Shown: piece after piece, positions 29,353 to 39,054 of the stretch
Numbering within the stretch: the stretch's first letter is position 1
How the letters are laid out: every line of letters begins with the position of its first letter
Assembly (NCBI RefSeq): GCF_030814655.1
Contig: NZ_JAUSVK010000001.1
Location: forward strand, 3,665,001 to 3,729,000
Length of the DNA: 64,000 nucleotides
From: Labrys monachus
GTDB taxonomy: Bacteria > Pseudomonadota > Alphaproteobacteria > Rhizobiales > Labraceae
Direction: 5' to 3'
Translations under genes and position numbers: made by a program
Notes under the pieces: model-generated
Told to the model about the DNA's origin: nothing
What the model saw: the letters and a program-made list of their open reading frames with translations, nothing else
The model's database searches: none

Positions 29353-29914
29353 GTCTGCGGCGGGGGCGTATCGTCCACCGCAGGAAGGCGGACCCGCACG
29401 GGCATCGCTCCGAGCGATGACATACGAAGCGTCGCACGCCACCCTCGCCTCCCGCCCGCAGCAGCGAGTGCCGTCGGTGGGCGTCACCTTCAGCAAAGCT
29501 GGGGCGGTGACGATGGGCGCAGAAAGCCCTCCTCGCCGTGGGCGGAGAGAAGGGCAAACCGGCGGCTCTCGTCCAGGGGGATGGAGCGGCGCCGACGGCC
29601 CGCACATGATCCGACCTGCTGCGCGAGGACCGCCCTGCCATTTCCCGAGCCCCCTGAGAACGCCGGTCGCGCCGCGAAATGGCGGCCGCGGTCCCGCTCC
29701 TCGTCGTCAGGCACGATGGCGACATGACCACATACGATTTCTGCAGTTTGTCCCTTGATCTATAAAAGATCCTGCAAACCGCAGCATCGCCGCGGCCGCC
29801 GCCGAACAAGAGCGGGAGGAAACGACGTCCGAGTCTCGACGCATCGCGCTCGAGCGTGGGGCCGTTCGTTTCTTCCCTCGCAAATGAGATGATGCGCCGA
29901 CCTGGGAACGTGAC
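29353..29914. other. 562-bp intergenic stretch, no gene seen
   Basis: No open frame with family features on either strand. The last part, roughly 29730-29910, is less GC-rich and likely holds the promoter of the MBL gene. Confidence 0.5.
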
Positions 29915-30790
29915 GTGACAGCAAGACCTCAATGCCAGCCCTCGGGCCTCTACCACCTCGCGATCGGCGACATCATGGTCACCGCAGTGAACGATGGAAC
30001 CTTTCAGGCCGGATTCGATCTCATCGCCGGCATCGATCACGAGGAATGCGAGCGGCTCGAACGGGCATCGTTCCGCCCGGTTCCGCCGAAGATGACCATG
30101 AACGCCTTTCTGGTGGAGACCGGCGGCCGGCGCTTCCTGATCGACGCCGGCTGCGGCACCAGCATGGGGCCGACGCTCGGCATGGCGTGCCGCAACCTGG
30201 GGCACATGGGTGTCGGGCCGGCGGATATCGACGCCATCCTGGTGACGCATCTGCATCCCGATCATGTCAACGGCCTCGTCGACGACGGCGGCCAAGCCAT
30301 ATTCCCGCGCGCCGAATTGTGGGTGAACGAAGCCGAGCTGCAATTCTTCCGCGATCCCGCCTCGCCCTCGCATGCACCGGCGGAAACCTTCGAGTTCTTC
30401 GAAGGGGCCCGCCGCGCCACGGCCCCCTATGCCGATCGCATCCGCACCATCCGCGACGGTTCGGTCGCGCCCGGCGTCACCGCCATCACCCAGCCCGGCC
30501 ATACACCGGGACATACGGGCTGGCTGATCGAGTCCGGCACCGATGCCGTCATGATCTGGGGCGATGTCGTGCATATGCCGAGCCTGCAGATGGCCGCGCC
30601 CCAGGCGTGCACCGTTCTCGACATCGACCGCGAACAGGCGATCGCCACCCGCCGGCGTGCGCTCGACATGGCGGCGGCCGACCGGCTGCGGGTGGCGGGA
30701 ATCCATATGGACTTTCCTTGCTTCGGCCATGTCGACCGGCGCGGCGAGGGCTACGCCTTCGTCCCGGACGTGTGGCGGGCGACCGTCTGA
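29915..30790 (+). CDS. MBL-fold metallo-hydrolase
   Basis: A 291-residue metallo-beta-lactamase-fold hydrolase. The binuclear zinc motif THLHPDHVNGL is at about residues 109-119, with further ligand His in QPGHTPGHTGW, Asp in IWGDVVHMPS and a late His in GIHMDFPCFGH. The N-terminal half (NAFLVETGGRRFLIDAGCGT) matches the family of lactonase-like enzymes. The start is GTG 29915. It lies 124 bases before the sugar-binding protein and on the same strand, so it may hydrolyse a lactone or ester related to the imported compound; this is inference. Confidence 0.9.
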   Translation: MTARPQCQPSGLYHLAIGDIMVTAVNDGTFQAGFDLIAGIDHEECERLERASFRPVPPKMTMNAFLVETGGRRFLIDAGCGTSMGPTLGMACRNLGHMGVGPADIDAILVTHLHPDHVNGLVDDGGQAIFPRAELWVNEAELQFFRDPASPSHAPAETFEFFEGARRATAPYADRIRTIRDGSVAPGVTAITQPGHTPGHTGWLIESGTDAVMIWGDVVHMPSLQMAAPQACTVLDIDREQAIATRRRALDMAAADRLRVAGIHMDFPCFGHVDRRGEGYAFVPDVWRATV

Positions 30791-30914
30791 CGAAAGGGCG
30801 GTCCGCCATCGACCGTCCGCCATATTCCGGCGGCCGGGCGCTCGCGCGCCCATCCAATTCGAGAAAGGCGGCGGACAAGCTGCCTGCAACAACGATACAT
30901 CCAGGGAGAGAAAT

Positions 30915-31937
30915 ATGAGCGTCGATCGCCGCCAAGTCCTGAAAACCCTGTCCGCAGGCATGCTCGCCGGAGGCACCCTCGTCGCCCTGCCGCGGTCCGC
31001 CTTCGCACAGAAGAAGCTGCGCATCGGCGTGGTGGTGAAGGTGCTCGGCATCAATTATTTCGACGTGGCACGCGACGGCGCCCAGGAGGCGGCCAAGCAG
31101 CTCGGCGGCATCGAGATCATCTATACCGGACCGACCGCCGCCACCGTCGAGCAGCAGATCTCCGTGATCAACACGCTCATCGCCCAGAAGGTCGACGCCC
31201 TCATCATCTCGGCCAACGACGCCAGCGCGCTGGTGCCGACGACCAAGAAGGCGATGCAGCGCGGCATCACGGTGCTCTCCTTCGATTCAGGCGTCGCACC
31301 CGAAGGTCGCGTCATGCATGTCAATGCCCCCCACGACGATCTCGTCGGTGCCAACGACGTCCGCATGATCAGCAAGACGCTCGGCGGCCAGGGCGAAGTC
31401 GCCATCCTCTCGGCCACCTCCCAGGCCACGAACCAGAACATCTGGATCGAGAAGATGAAGGAGGAATGGAAGAAGCCGGACTATGCGAACCTCAAGCTGG
31501 TCGGCGTCGTCTATGGCGACGATGCCGCCGACAAGAGCTACCGCGAGGCGCAGGGCCTGATGAAGGCGCATCCGAATCTGCGCGGCATCATCTCGCCCAC
31601 CGCCGTCGGCATCATCGGCGCATGCCGGGCGGTCACCGATGCCGGCATGGTCGGCAAGATCTTCGTGACCGGACATGGCCTGCCCTCGGAGATGAAGCCC
31701 AATATCCTCTCGGGCGTCTCGCAGACCTTCCAGCTCTGGAATCCGGCGGATCTCGGCTATGCGGCGGTGACGTTCGCGGCGGGGATCGCTCGCGGGACCC
31801 TGAAGGGAACGGCCGGCACCACCGCCAGCATCGGCCGCCTCGGCGACATGACGATCGAGGCCGACAACGACACCTATCTCAAGGACCTGCTGGTCTTCGA
31901 CAAATCCAATATCGAGCAATACGCCAAGCAGTTCTGA
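30915..31937 (+). CDS. sugar ABC transporter substrate-binding protein (RhaS-like)
   Basis: A 340-residue periplasmic binding protein of the Peripla_BP_4 (ribose/rhamnose) type. It has a twin-arginine-like signal (DRRQVLKTLSAGMLAGGTLV, cleavage after SAFAQ) and the two-lobe fold starting KKLRIGVVVKVLGINYFDVA. Similarity of style to RhaS of rhizobial rhamnose importers is clear, but no rhamnose catabolic genes are present, so the ligand stays open. GGGAGAGAA precedes the ATG. First gene of a four-gene importer. Confidence 0.88.
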   Translation: MSVDRRQVLKTLSAGMLAGGTLVALPRSAFAQKKLRIGVVVKVLGINYFDVARDGAQEAAKQLGGIEIIYTGPTAATVEQQISVINTLIAQKVDALIISANDASALVPTTKKAMQRGITVLSFDSGVAPEGRVMHVNAPHDDLVGANDVRMISKTLGGQGEVAILSATSQATNQNIWIEKMKEEWKKPDYANLKLVGVVYGDDAADKSYREAQGLMKAHPNLRGIISPTAVGIIGACRAVTDAGMVGKIFVTGHGLPSEMKPNILSGVSQTFQLWNPADLGYAAVTFAAGIARGTLKGTAGTTASIGRLGDMTIEADNDTYLKDLLVFDKSNIEQYAKQF

Positions 31938-32022
31938 CGGATCGTTGCCATCCGGCAGCCCTCCCCCGTCCGTCATTCCCCGCAGGCGATGACGGACGGC
32001 ATGCGAAATACCTCATGCAGGA

Positions 32023-33624
32023 ATGGCTAGCGGCTTGAGCGAAACGCAAACATCTCTCGATCGGCAGGCAGGCCCCGACAGGATGACGAACACGCCGGGC
32101 CCGCCGCAATTGACACCGCAGCGCGCCGCCGGCGTGCCGAGCCTGGCGTTGACGGGAGTCAGCAAGAGCTTTCCAGGCGTGCGGGCACTCGACGCGGTGA
32201 GCCTGTCGCTCTACCCGGGGGAGGTCACGGCGCTGATCGGGGAAAACGGCGCCGGCAAGTCGACGCTGGTCAAGATCATGACCGGCATCTACCAGCCTTC
32301 GGCCGGCACCATCAGCGTGGACGGCCGGCCGGTGATCTTTTCCTCGGCCCAGGATGCATTCAGGGCCGGGATCACCGCCATCCACCAGGAAACCGTGCTG
32401 TTCGACGATCTCTCGGTCGCCGAGAACATTTTCCTCGGCCATGCGCCGCGCGGACGGTTCGGCACCATCAACTGGCGCAGCGTGCGACGGCAGGCCCGCG
32501 ACGTGCTCGGCCGGATGGGCGCCGGCCATATCGACCCGGGTGCGAGGCTGAAGGATCTCGGCATCGCCAGCCGGCATCTGGTCGCCGTGGCACGGGCCCT
32601 GTCGATCGATGCCCGCATCGTCATCATGGACGAGCCGACCGCCGCTCTGTCGCTGAGGGAGATCGAGGAGCTCTTCACGCTGATCGACCTCCTGAAGCGC
32701 AGCGGCAAGGCCATCCTGTTCATCAGCCACAAGTTCGACGAGATCTACCGTATCGCCGACCGCTTCACCGTCTTCCGGGACGGTGCGATGGTCGGCGAAG
32801 GGCTGATCCGAGATACCGGCCAGGACGAGATCGTCAGGCTGATGGTCGGGCGGTCGGTCGACCATATCTTTCCGCGGCGCGAGCCGCGCCTCGGCGCGCC
32901 GGTGCTCGCGGTTTCGGGCCTCTCCCACCCGACCGAGTTCGAGGATATCGGCTTCGAGCTGCGCAAGGGCGAGATCCTCGGCTTCTACGGCCTGATCGGT
33001 GCCGGCCGCAGCGAGGTGATGCAGGCGATCGCCGGCATGACACGCACCAGCCGCGGCGCCATCACGCTCGAAGGCAGGGCGCTCGCGCCGAGATCGGCCG
33101 CCGACAGCATCGAGGCCGGCATCGTCTATGTGCCGGAGGATCGCGGCCGGCAAGGCGTCGTCATCGGCCTGCCGATCTTCCAGAACATCTCCCTCCCCTC
33201 GCTCGGACGGACCTCGAAATCCGGGCTGCTGCGCCTGGCCGAGGAATTCGCGCTGGCGCGGGCCTATACCGAACGGCTCGACCTGCGCGCGTCATCCCTC
33301 AGCCAGGATGTCGGCACCCTCTCGGGCGGCAACCAGCAGAAGGTCGTCATCGCCAAATGGCTGGCGACCGCGCCCAAGGTGATCATCCTGGACGAGCCGA
33401 CCAAGGGCATCGACATCGGCTCGAAGGCGGCCGTGCATGGCTTCATGGCCGAACTGGTGGCGCAGGGGCTGTCGGTGATCATGGTCTCCTCCGAACTGCC
33501 TGAGATCCTCGGCATGTCGGACCGCGTCGCCGTCATGCGCGAGGGCCGCCTTGCCGCGATCTATGACAGGCGAGGCCTCGACGCCGAGACCCTGGTGCGC
33601 AGCGCCGCGGGGATCGTCCCATGA
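32023..33624 (+). CDS. sugar ABC transporter ATP-binding protein (double ATPase, RhaT/RbsA-like)
   Basis: A 533-residue fused double ATPase powering the importer. The first domain has Walker A GENGAGKST, and Walker B IVIMDEPTAALS; the second has a degenerate P-loop GLIGAGRSE, signature LSGGNQQK and VIILDEPTKGID. This pattern is standard for the RbsA/RhaT class. The start is uncertain: ATG 32023 and ATG 32083 are both possible and neither has a strong ribosome site. Its last codon overlaps the next gene by ATGA. Confidence 0.9.
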   Translation: MASGLSETQTSLDRQAGPDRMTNTPGPPQLTPQRAAGVPSLALTGVSKSFPGVRALDAVSLSLYPGEVTALIGENGAGKSTLVKIMTGIYQPSAGTISVDGRPVIFSSAQDAFRAGITAIHQETVLFDDLSVAENIFLGHAPRGRFGTINWRSVRRQARDVLGRMGAGHIDPGARLKDLGIASRHLVAVARALSIDARIVIMDEPTAALSLREIEELFTLIDLLKRSGKAILFISHKFDEIYRIADRFTVFRDGAMVGEGLIRDTGQDEIVRLMVGRSVDHIFPRREPRLGAPVLAVSGLSHPTEFEDIGFELRKGEILGFYGLIGAGRSEVMQAIAGMTRTSRGAITLEGRALAPRSAADSIEAGIVYVPEDRGRQGVVIGLPIFQNISLPSLGRTSKSGLLRLAEEFALARAYTERLDLRASSLSQDVGTLSGGNQQKVVIAKWLATAPKVIILDEPTKGIDIGSKAAVHGFMAELVAQGLSVIMVSSELPEILGMSDRVAVMREGRLAAIYDRRGLDAETLVRSAAGIVP

Positions 33625-34598
33625 AGGCGCTGTTCCGATATCGGGAAGTCTGGCTTCTCGTCGCCATCGCGGTGCTGATCGGCCTGGTCTCGATCCGCTT
33701 TCCGGCGTTCGCCGCCCCCGGCAACCTCGCGCAGATCTTCAACGATACCGCGCTGCTGATCATGCTGGTGCTCGGCCAGATGCTGGTGATCGTCACCCGC
33801 TCCTTCGACCTGTCCATGGCATCCAATCTCTGCTTCACCGGCATGGCCGTGGCGATGCTGAATGCCGCTCATCCGGATATTCCCGTCGCCATGCTGATCG
33901 TACTGGCGCTGGTGATCGGTCTCGCCCTCGGCGCGCTGAACGGCATCCTGATCTGGAAGCTGAACATGCCGTCGATCGTGGTGACGCTCGGCACGCTCAC
34001 CATCTATCGCGGCGCGACCTTCATCCTGTCGGGCGGCGCCTGGGTGAATGCCGACCAGATGAGTCCCACCTTCATCGGGCTGCAGCGCGTCGTCGTCCTC
34101 GGCATCCCCGTCCTGTCCTGGATCGTCCTCCTCGTCATCGTCCTGTTCTTCGCGCTGACGACCTATACGGCGCTCGGCCGCTCGATCTTCGCCGTCGGCG
34201 TCAATCCGACGGCTTCGGTCTATATCGGCGTCGACGTCGGGCGGACGAAGTTCATCGTCTTCTGCCTCTCGGGCATGGTCAGCGGCCTCGCCGGCTATCT
34301 GTGGGTGGCGCGTTACGTCATCGCCTCCGTCGAGATCGCCAACGGCTTCGAGCTCAACATCATCGCGGCCTGCGTCATCGGCGGCATCTCGATTGCCGGC
34401 GGCATCGGGTCGGTCGGCGGGGCGGTGCTCGGCGCGCTGTTCCTGGGGCTGATCTCGAACGCGCTGCCGGTGATCGACATTTCGCCGTTCTGGCAGATGG
34501 CGATCTCCGGCATGGCGATCATCGTGGCCGTCGCGATCAATGCGCGCGCCGAGCGGCGAAAGGGCCGCATCATCCTGAGGAAGGCGGAAACGGCATGA
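33621..34598 (+). CDS. sugar ABC transporter permease (RhaP-like)
   Basis: A 325-residue inner-membrane permease of the BPD_transp_2 family with eight to ten hydrophobic helices. The typical ATPase-contact region follows the fold pattern RSIFAVGVNPTASVYIGVDV, and the C-terminal half carries IIAACVIGGISIAGGIGSVG. ATGA overlap with the ATPase gene shows translational coupling. Confidence 0.92.
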   Translation: MKALFRYREVWLLVAIAVLIGLVSIRFPAFAAPGNLAQIFNDTALLIMLVLGQMLVIVTRSFDLSMASNLCFTGMAVAMLNAAHPDIPVAMLIVLALVIGLALGALNGILIWKLNMPSIVVTLGTLTIYRGATFILSGGAWVNADQMSPTFIGLQRVVVLGIPVLSWIVLLVIVLFFALTTYTALGRSIFAVGVNPTASVYIGVDVGRTKFIVFCLSGMVSGLAGYLWVARYVIASVEIANGFELNIIAACVIGGISIAGGIGSVGGAVLGALFLGLISNALPVIDISPFWQMAISGMAIIVAVAINARAERRKGRIILRKAETA

Positions 34599-35596
34599 GC
34601 GATATCCCGGCCCCGCGCCACATCCCGGACCGGCTCGACAGGCCGCTGCGCTCGGCGCTCCTGTCCTGGGAAGCGCTGCTGGTGGCGGTCACCGTCACCA
34701 TCTTCGGGCTCAACTGCGTCGCCTCGCCCTATTTCCTCGATCCGTGGTCGCTGTCGGACCTGACGTTCAACTTCACGGAGAAGGCGCTGATCGCCCTCGC
34801 CATGGCGCTGCTGCTGATCTCGGGCGAGATCGACCTCTCGGTCGCCGGCATCATCGCGCTTTCCTCCACCCTGATGGGCATGGCGGCCCAGACCGGTGCC
34901 GGAACGGCGGTGCTGGTGCCGATCGGCATCGGCATGGGCCTCGCCTGCGGCGCTCTCAACGGCGTCCTCGTCACGGGTCTCGGCCTGCCGTCGATCATCA
35001 TCACCATCGGCACGATGAGCCTGTTCCGCGGCATCGCCTTCATCATGCTCGGTGACAAAGCCTATCAGGGCTATCCCGCCGATTTCGCCTTCTTCGGCCA
35101 GGGCTATGTCTGGTGGGTGGTGTCGTTCGAACTGGCGCTCTTCCTCGCCGCCGCCCTGCTCTATTGGTTCGTCCTGCATCGGACGAGCTTCGGCCGCCGC
35201 ATCTTCGCCATTGGCAACAATCCGGTGGCGGCGCAATTCTCCGGCGTGCGGGTCTCCCGCATCAAGTTCCTGCTGTTCTGCCTGACGGGACTGATGTCCG
35301 GCATCGCCGCCGTACTGGTCACGTCGAGGCTCGGTTCGACCCGCCCCTCGATCGCCCAGGGCTACGAACTCGAGGTCATCACCATGGCGATGCTCGGCGG
35401 CGTCAGCATCAGCGGCGGCGTCGGCAGCATCCTCGGCGTCGTGCTCGCCGCCTTCATCATGGGACTGGTGACGTTCGGCCTGGGCCTGCTCAACGTGCCC
35501 GGCATCGTCATGTCGATCTTCGTCGGGCTGCTGCTGATCATCGTCATCGCCGCCCAGCGCCTCACGGCGAAGGGCGCGCCGCACCGGGGCGGCTGA
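34595..35596 (+). CDS. sugar ABC transporter permease (RhaQ-like)
   Basis: A 333-residue second permease of the same family and importer. Conserved segments: LLLISGEIDLSVAGIIALSS, GLPSIIITIGTMSLFRGIAF, RRIFAIGNNPVAAQFSGVRV and EVITMAMLGGVSISGGVGS. It starts at an ATGA overlap with the first permease and ends the operon. Two distinct permeases plus one double ATPase is the RhaSTPQ and AraH/LsrCD-type layout. Confidence 0.92.
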   Translation: MSDIPAPRHIPDRLDRPLRSALLSWEALLVAVTVTIFGLNCVASPYFLDPWSLSDLTFNFTEKALIALAMALLLISGEIDLSVAGIIALSSTLMGMAAQTGAGTAVLVPIGIGMGLACGALNGVLVTGLGLPSIIITIGTMSLFRGIAFIMLGDKAYQGYPADFAFFGQGYVWWVVSFELALFLAAALLYWFVLHRTSFGRRIFAIGNNPVAAQFSGVRVSRIKFLLFCLTGLMSGIAAVLVTSRLGSTRPSIAQGYELEVITMAMLGGVSISGGVGSILGVVLAAFIMGLVTFGLGLLNVPGIVMSIFVGLLLIIVIAAQRLTAKGAPHRGG

Positions 35597-35824
35597 GCGC
35601 GGCGCCCGGAGAACGCGCGATTCCCGATGCCGCAACCCCACGATCAAGACATGAGAATAAGCGAATAAAATACTGATCGGACTAAACTTTCATGGCTGTA
35701 GTCGGCGCTCCGCAGGTTCAGCACAGGTGGGCGCCTTCACCGTTTTTCGAGGGGTCATTTCCGTACTGGCAGATGCGACGCCGATTTCGAACGGCCGGAG
35801 CTTGCAGGCGCCGCTTCTATTTCC

Positions 35825-36646
35825 TCAGCGCACAAAGCTTATTGGATAGCCTGCCTCCGGATGCGGGACGACGCCCATTTCCAGGCCATAGATCATCCCG
35901 AGGTGTTCCGGCGTCACGATTTCTTCGGGTGTTCCTCGCGCAATCAACCGGCCGCCGTGAAGGGCAGCGATCTCGTCGCAAAAGCGCGCGGCCATATTGA
36001 TGTCATGCAAGACGATGACGACGGCGAGTCCGCGTTCGCGCGACAGTCGTCGAACGAGCGCGAGCACCTCCACCTGGTGTGCGACGTCCAGAGCAGAGAT
36101 CGGTTCATCGAGCAGCAGGCAGCGTGTATCCTGGGCCACCAACATGGCAAGCCAGACGCGCTGACGTTCGCCGCCCGACAGAGTATCGATCAAACGATCA
36201 GCGAAGGATTCGATATTGGCGAGCGCCATGGCGTCGGCGACTCTTTTGCGGTCTGTTGGCGCAAAGCGGCCGAGAGCGCCGTGCCAGGGGTAGCGGCCGA
36301 AAGCGACGAGTTCCCTGACCAGCAATCCGGTGGTTGGCGGCGTGTGCTGCGGCAGATAGGCGACCTGGCGGGCAAAGCCACGTTCGCTCCATTGTTGCAG
36401 GGCCAGGCCGTCATAGCTGATGGTGCCGGAGGCGGGCGGCTGCTGGCGAGCGAGCAACTTGATCAAGGTCGATTTGCCCGAGCCGTTGTGACCGATCAGC
36501 CCGATCACGCGTCCTCCGGGCAATGACAGCGTGAGCGGATGAAGCAGCACGCGCCCCGGGACGGCGTAGCTGACATCGCTCAGATCGAACGAGGGGGTTG
36601 CAGCAGGCCGTTCCTTGTCCCTTGTGGTCCGCGTAAATTCCAGCAT
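35825..36646 (-). CDS. iron-siderophore ABC transporter ATP-binding protein (FhuC-like)
   Basis: A 273-residue ATPase that drives siderophore import through the FhuB-like permease. It has Walker A GHNGSGKST, Q-loop AYLPQHTPP, signature LSGGERQR, Walker B CLLLDEPISALD and switch His in VLHDINMAARF, all as in FhuC. It is last in the leftward run receptor-exbB-exbD-tonB-fhuC and starts two bases after the tonB stop, although its permease partner is on the other strand; together they make one uptake system. Confidence 0.92.
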   Translation of the reverse strand: MLEFTRTTRDKERPAATPSFDLSDVSYAVPGRVLLHPLTLSLPGGRVIGLIGHNGSGKSTLIKLLARQQPPASGTISYDGLALQQWSERGFARQVAYLPQHTPPTTGLLVRELVAFGRYPWHGALGRFAPTDRKRVADAMALANIESFADRLIDTLSGGERQRVWLAMLVAQDTRCLLLDEPISALDVAHQVEVLALVRRLSRERGLAVVIVLHDINMAARFCDEIAALHGGRLIARGTPEEIVTPEHLGMIYGLEMGVVPHPEAGYPISFVR

Positions 36647-36648
36647 GG

Positions 36649-37614
36649 CTATGGCTCGAAGATGACCGGAAGCGTCAGCGACAGCGTCGCCCCTCCCAAG
36701 CCGGCAGGCGGAGGGGGGACCGGACTTGCGCGACGAAGCAGGGCGACAGCTTCACGATCAAGCGCGGGATCGCCGGACGATCTCACCAAACGCACGGACA
36801 AAACCTGGCCGGAACGGTTGACGGTGAAGGCAACAGACGCCGAACCGGACCCTTTTGCATCAGGCGGGAGGCGTTTGTAGCCGCGAATATGGCCAAGCAC
36901 ACTGCTTGCCCAGGCGGCAGGCGACACGGAGGGTCGAGCCGTGGCGCCTGCGCGCGCCGACTCGGCCCTGTCAGCGCGCTGCGCCTGAACCGTCCGTGGT
37001 GGCGTTGTCCGTTCGCGCCGTATCGGGACCGGTTTATCCGGTGTTCTGGAATGTTTGACTGCTTTCTTGACAGGAGGCTGATCCTGGACCTCGAGCTTGT
37101 CCGTTGCCATCGGCACGGCAGGCGCCTCTGTCGGCAACAGGGAATCGGCGTCGAGGACAACGGGGGGCTCGGGCACTTTGATGTCCGGGGGAACCTCGGG
37201 GAGCGCATCGGCCGATGCCGACTCAACGGGCTGCACGGTCTGCGCCTGATCCAGCGGTGGTGCAGGGGCGGCGAGTTCCGGCCCGGAAGCAACAGGGGCG
37301 GGAACGGCAGGCGCAGGAACATCGAGAGGCTGCGCCTGGAGATCGGGGGCCGGATCCGGCTGCACTTGCGCGACTTCGGGCATGGGCAATGCCTGTTGCA
37401 CGGGCGGCGCCGGTGCAACAGTCAGGGGCGCCAGATCGATCGCGATCGCCGGGATATCGCCGGATGTGTCCTCGGCGAGACGCCATTCATAAGCGCGCCA
37501 GGCCACGCCGGCATGGACGGCGACGACAACCACCACCGCCGCACCCCAGCGCAACGCCGACGACAGAGCCCGATCGCGACGCGGTGCCGGCAAGGGAGCG
37601 ATCCTCGCCATCAC
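36649..37614 (-). CDS. tonB: TonB-family energy transducer
   Basis: A 321-residue inner-membrane-anchored protein that spans the periplasm and transmits proton-motive force to the outer-membrane receptor. One N-terminal helix (WGAAVVVVVAVHAGVAW), a long Pro/Ala/Glu-rich stretch with a basic part (KKAVKHSRTPDKPVPIRRER), and a C-terminal TonB domain (GSASVAFTVNRSGQVLSVRL, DPALDREAVALLRRASPVP). It overlaps exbD by four bases. Dedicated to this receptor by its location. Confidence 0.92.
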   Translation of the reverse strand: MMARIAPLPAPRRDRALSSALRWGAAVVVVVAVHAGVAWRAYEWRLAEDTSGDIPAIAIDLAPLTVAPAPPVQQALPMPEVAQVQPDPAPDLQAQPLDVPAPAVPAPVASGPELAAPAPPLDQAQTVQPVESASADALPEVPPDIKVPEPPVVLDADSLLPTEAPAVPMATDKLEVQDQPPVKKAVKHSRTPDKPVPIRRERTTPPRTVQAQRADRAESARAGATARPSVSPAAWASSVLGHIRGYKRLPPDAKGSGSASVAFTVNRSGQVLSVRLVRSSGDPALDREAVALLRRASPVPPPPAGLGGATLSLTLPVIFEP

Positions 37615-38075
37615 GGGGTGGGCGAAGCCGCCGCCGGACTTCGCGCCGCCTCCTGTCCGACATCCTCCAGCCCCACGAGGGCAACCTTGAGATAGCCGGC
37701 CTGGCGCAGGAGGTTCATCACATCCATCACATCGCGATAGGCGACGGCACCGTCGGCGCGCAGGAAGACCCGCTGCTCACGGTCGGCGCCCGTCAATCGA
37801 TCGAGCTTCGTCTGCAGGGCTGCACGATCGACGGCATCCTCGCCGAGCGAAAGGGTCAGATCCGCCTTCACCGTCAGGAAGACCGGCTTGTCCGGCCGCT
37901 GCTGCGCCGGTGCGTTGGAGACCGGCAGATCGACCGGTACGTCGACGGTGGAAAGCGGCGCCGCCACCATGAATATGATGAGCAGCACCAGGATCACATC
38001 GATGAAGGGCGTGACGTTGATATCCGATACTTCCGGAACATTCCCGTCCTGCGCATCTTTGAGGGAAACTGCCAT
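37611..38075 (-). CDS. exbD: biopolymer transporter ExbD
   Basis: A 154-residue ExbD/TolR protein with the single membrane helix DVILVLLIIFMVAAP preceded by DINVTPF; the Asp in FIDVILVLL is the conserved proton-path residue. The periplasmic domain follows. It works with ExbB to harness proton flow for TonB. It starts five bases after exbB ends and overlaps tonB. Confidence 0.95.
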   Translation of the reverse strand: MAVSLKDAQDGNVPEVSDINVTPFIDVILVLLIIFMVAAPLSTVDVPVDLPVSNAPAQQRPDKPVFLTVKADLTLSLGEDAVDRAALQTKLDRLTGADREQRVFLRADGAVAYRDVMDVMNLLRQAGYLKVALVGLEDVGQEAARSPAAASPTP

Positions 38076-38080
38076 GATGC

Positions 38081-38971
<891 letters not shown>

Positions 38972-39054
38972 TCCGCACCCATCCAGCTCTTCTCCTGCAT
39001 TGGCTCTCTCGCGGCTTGTGCAGTCCCCTCCCCCCGTCAGGAGAGACTGCTGCC

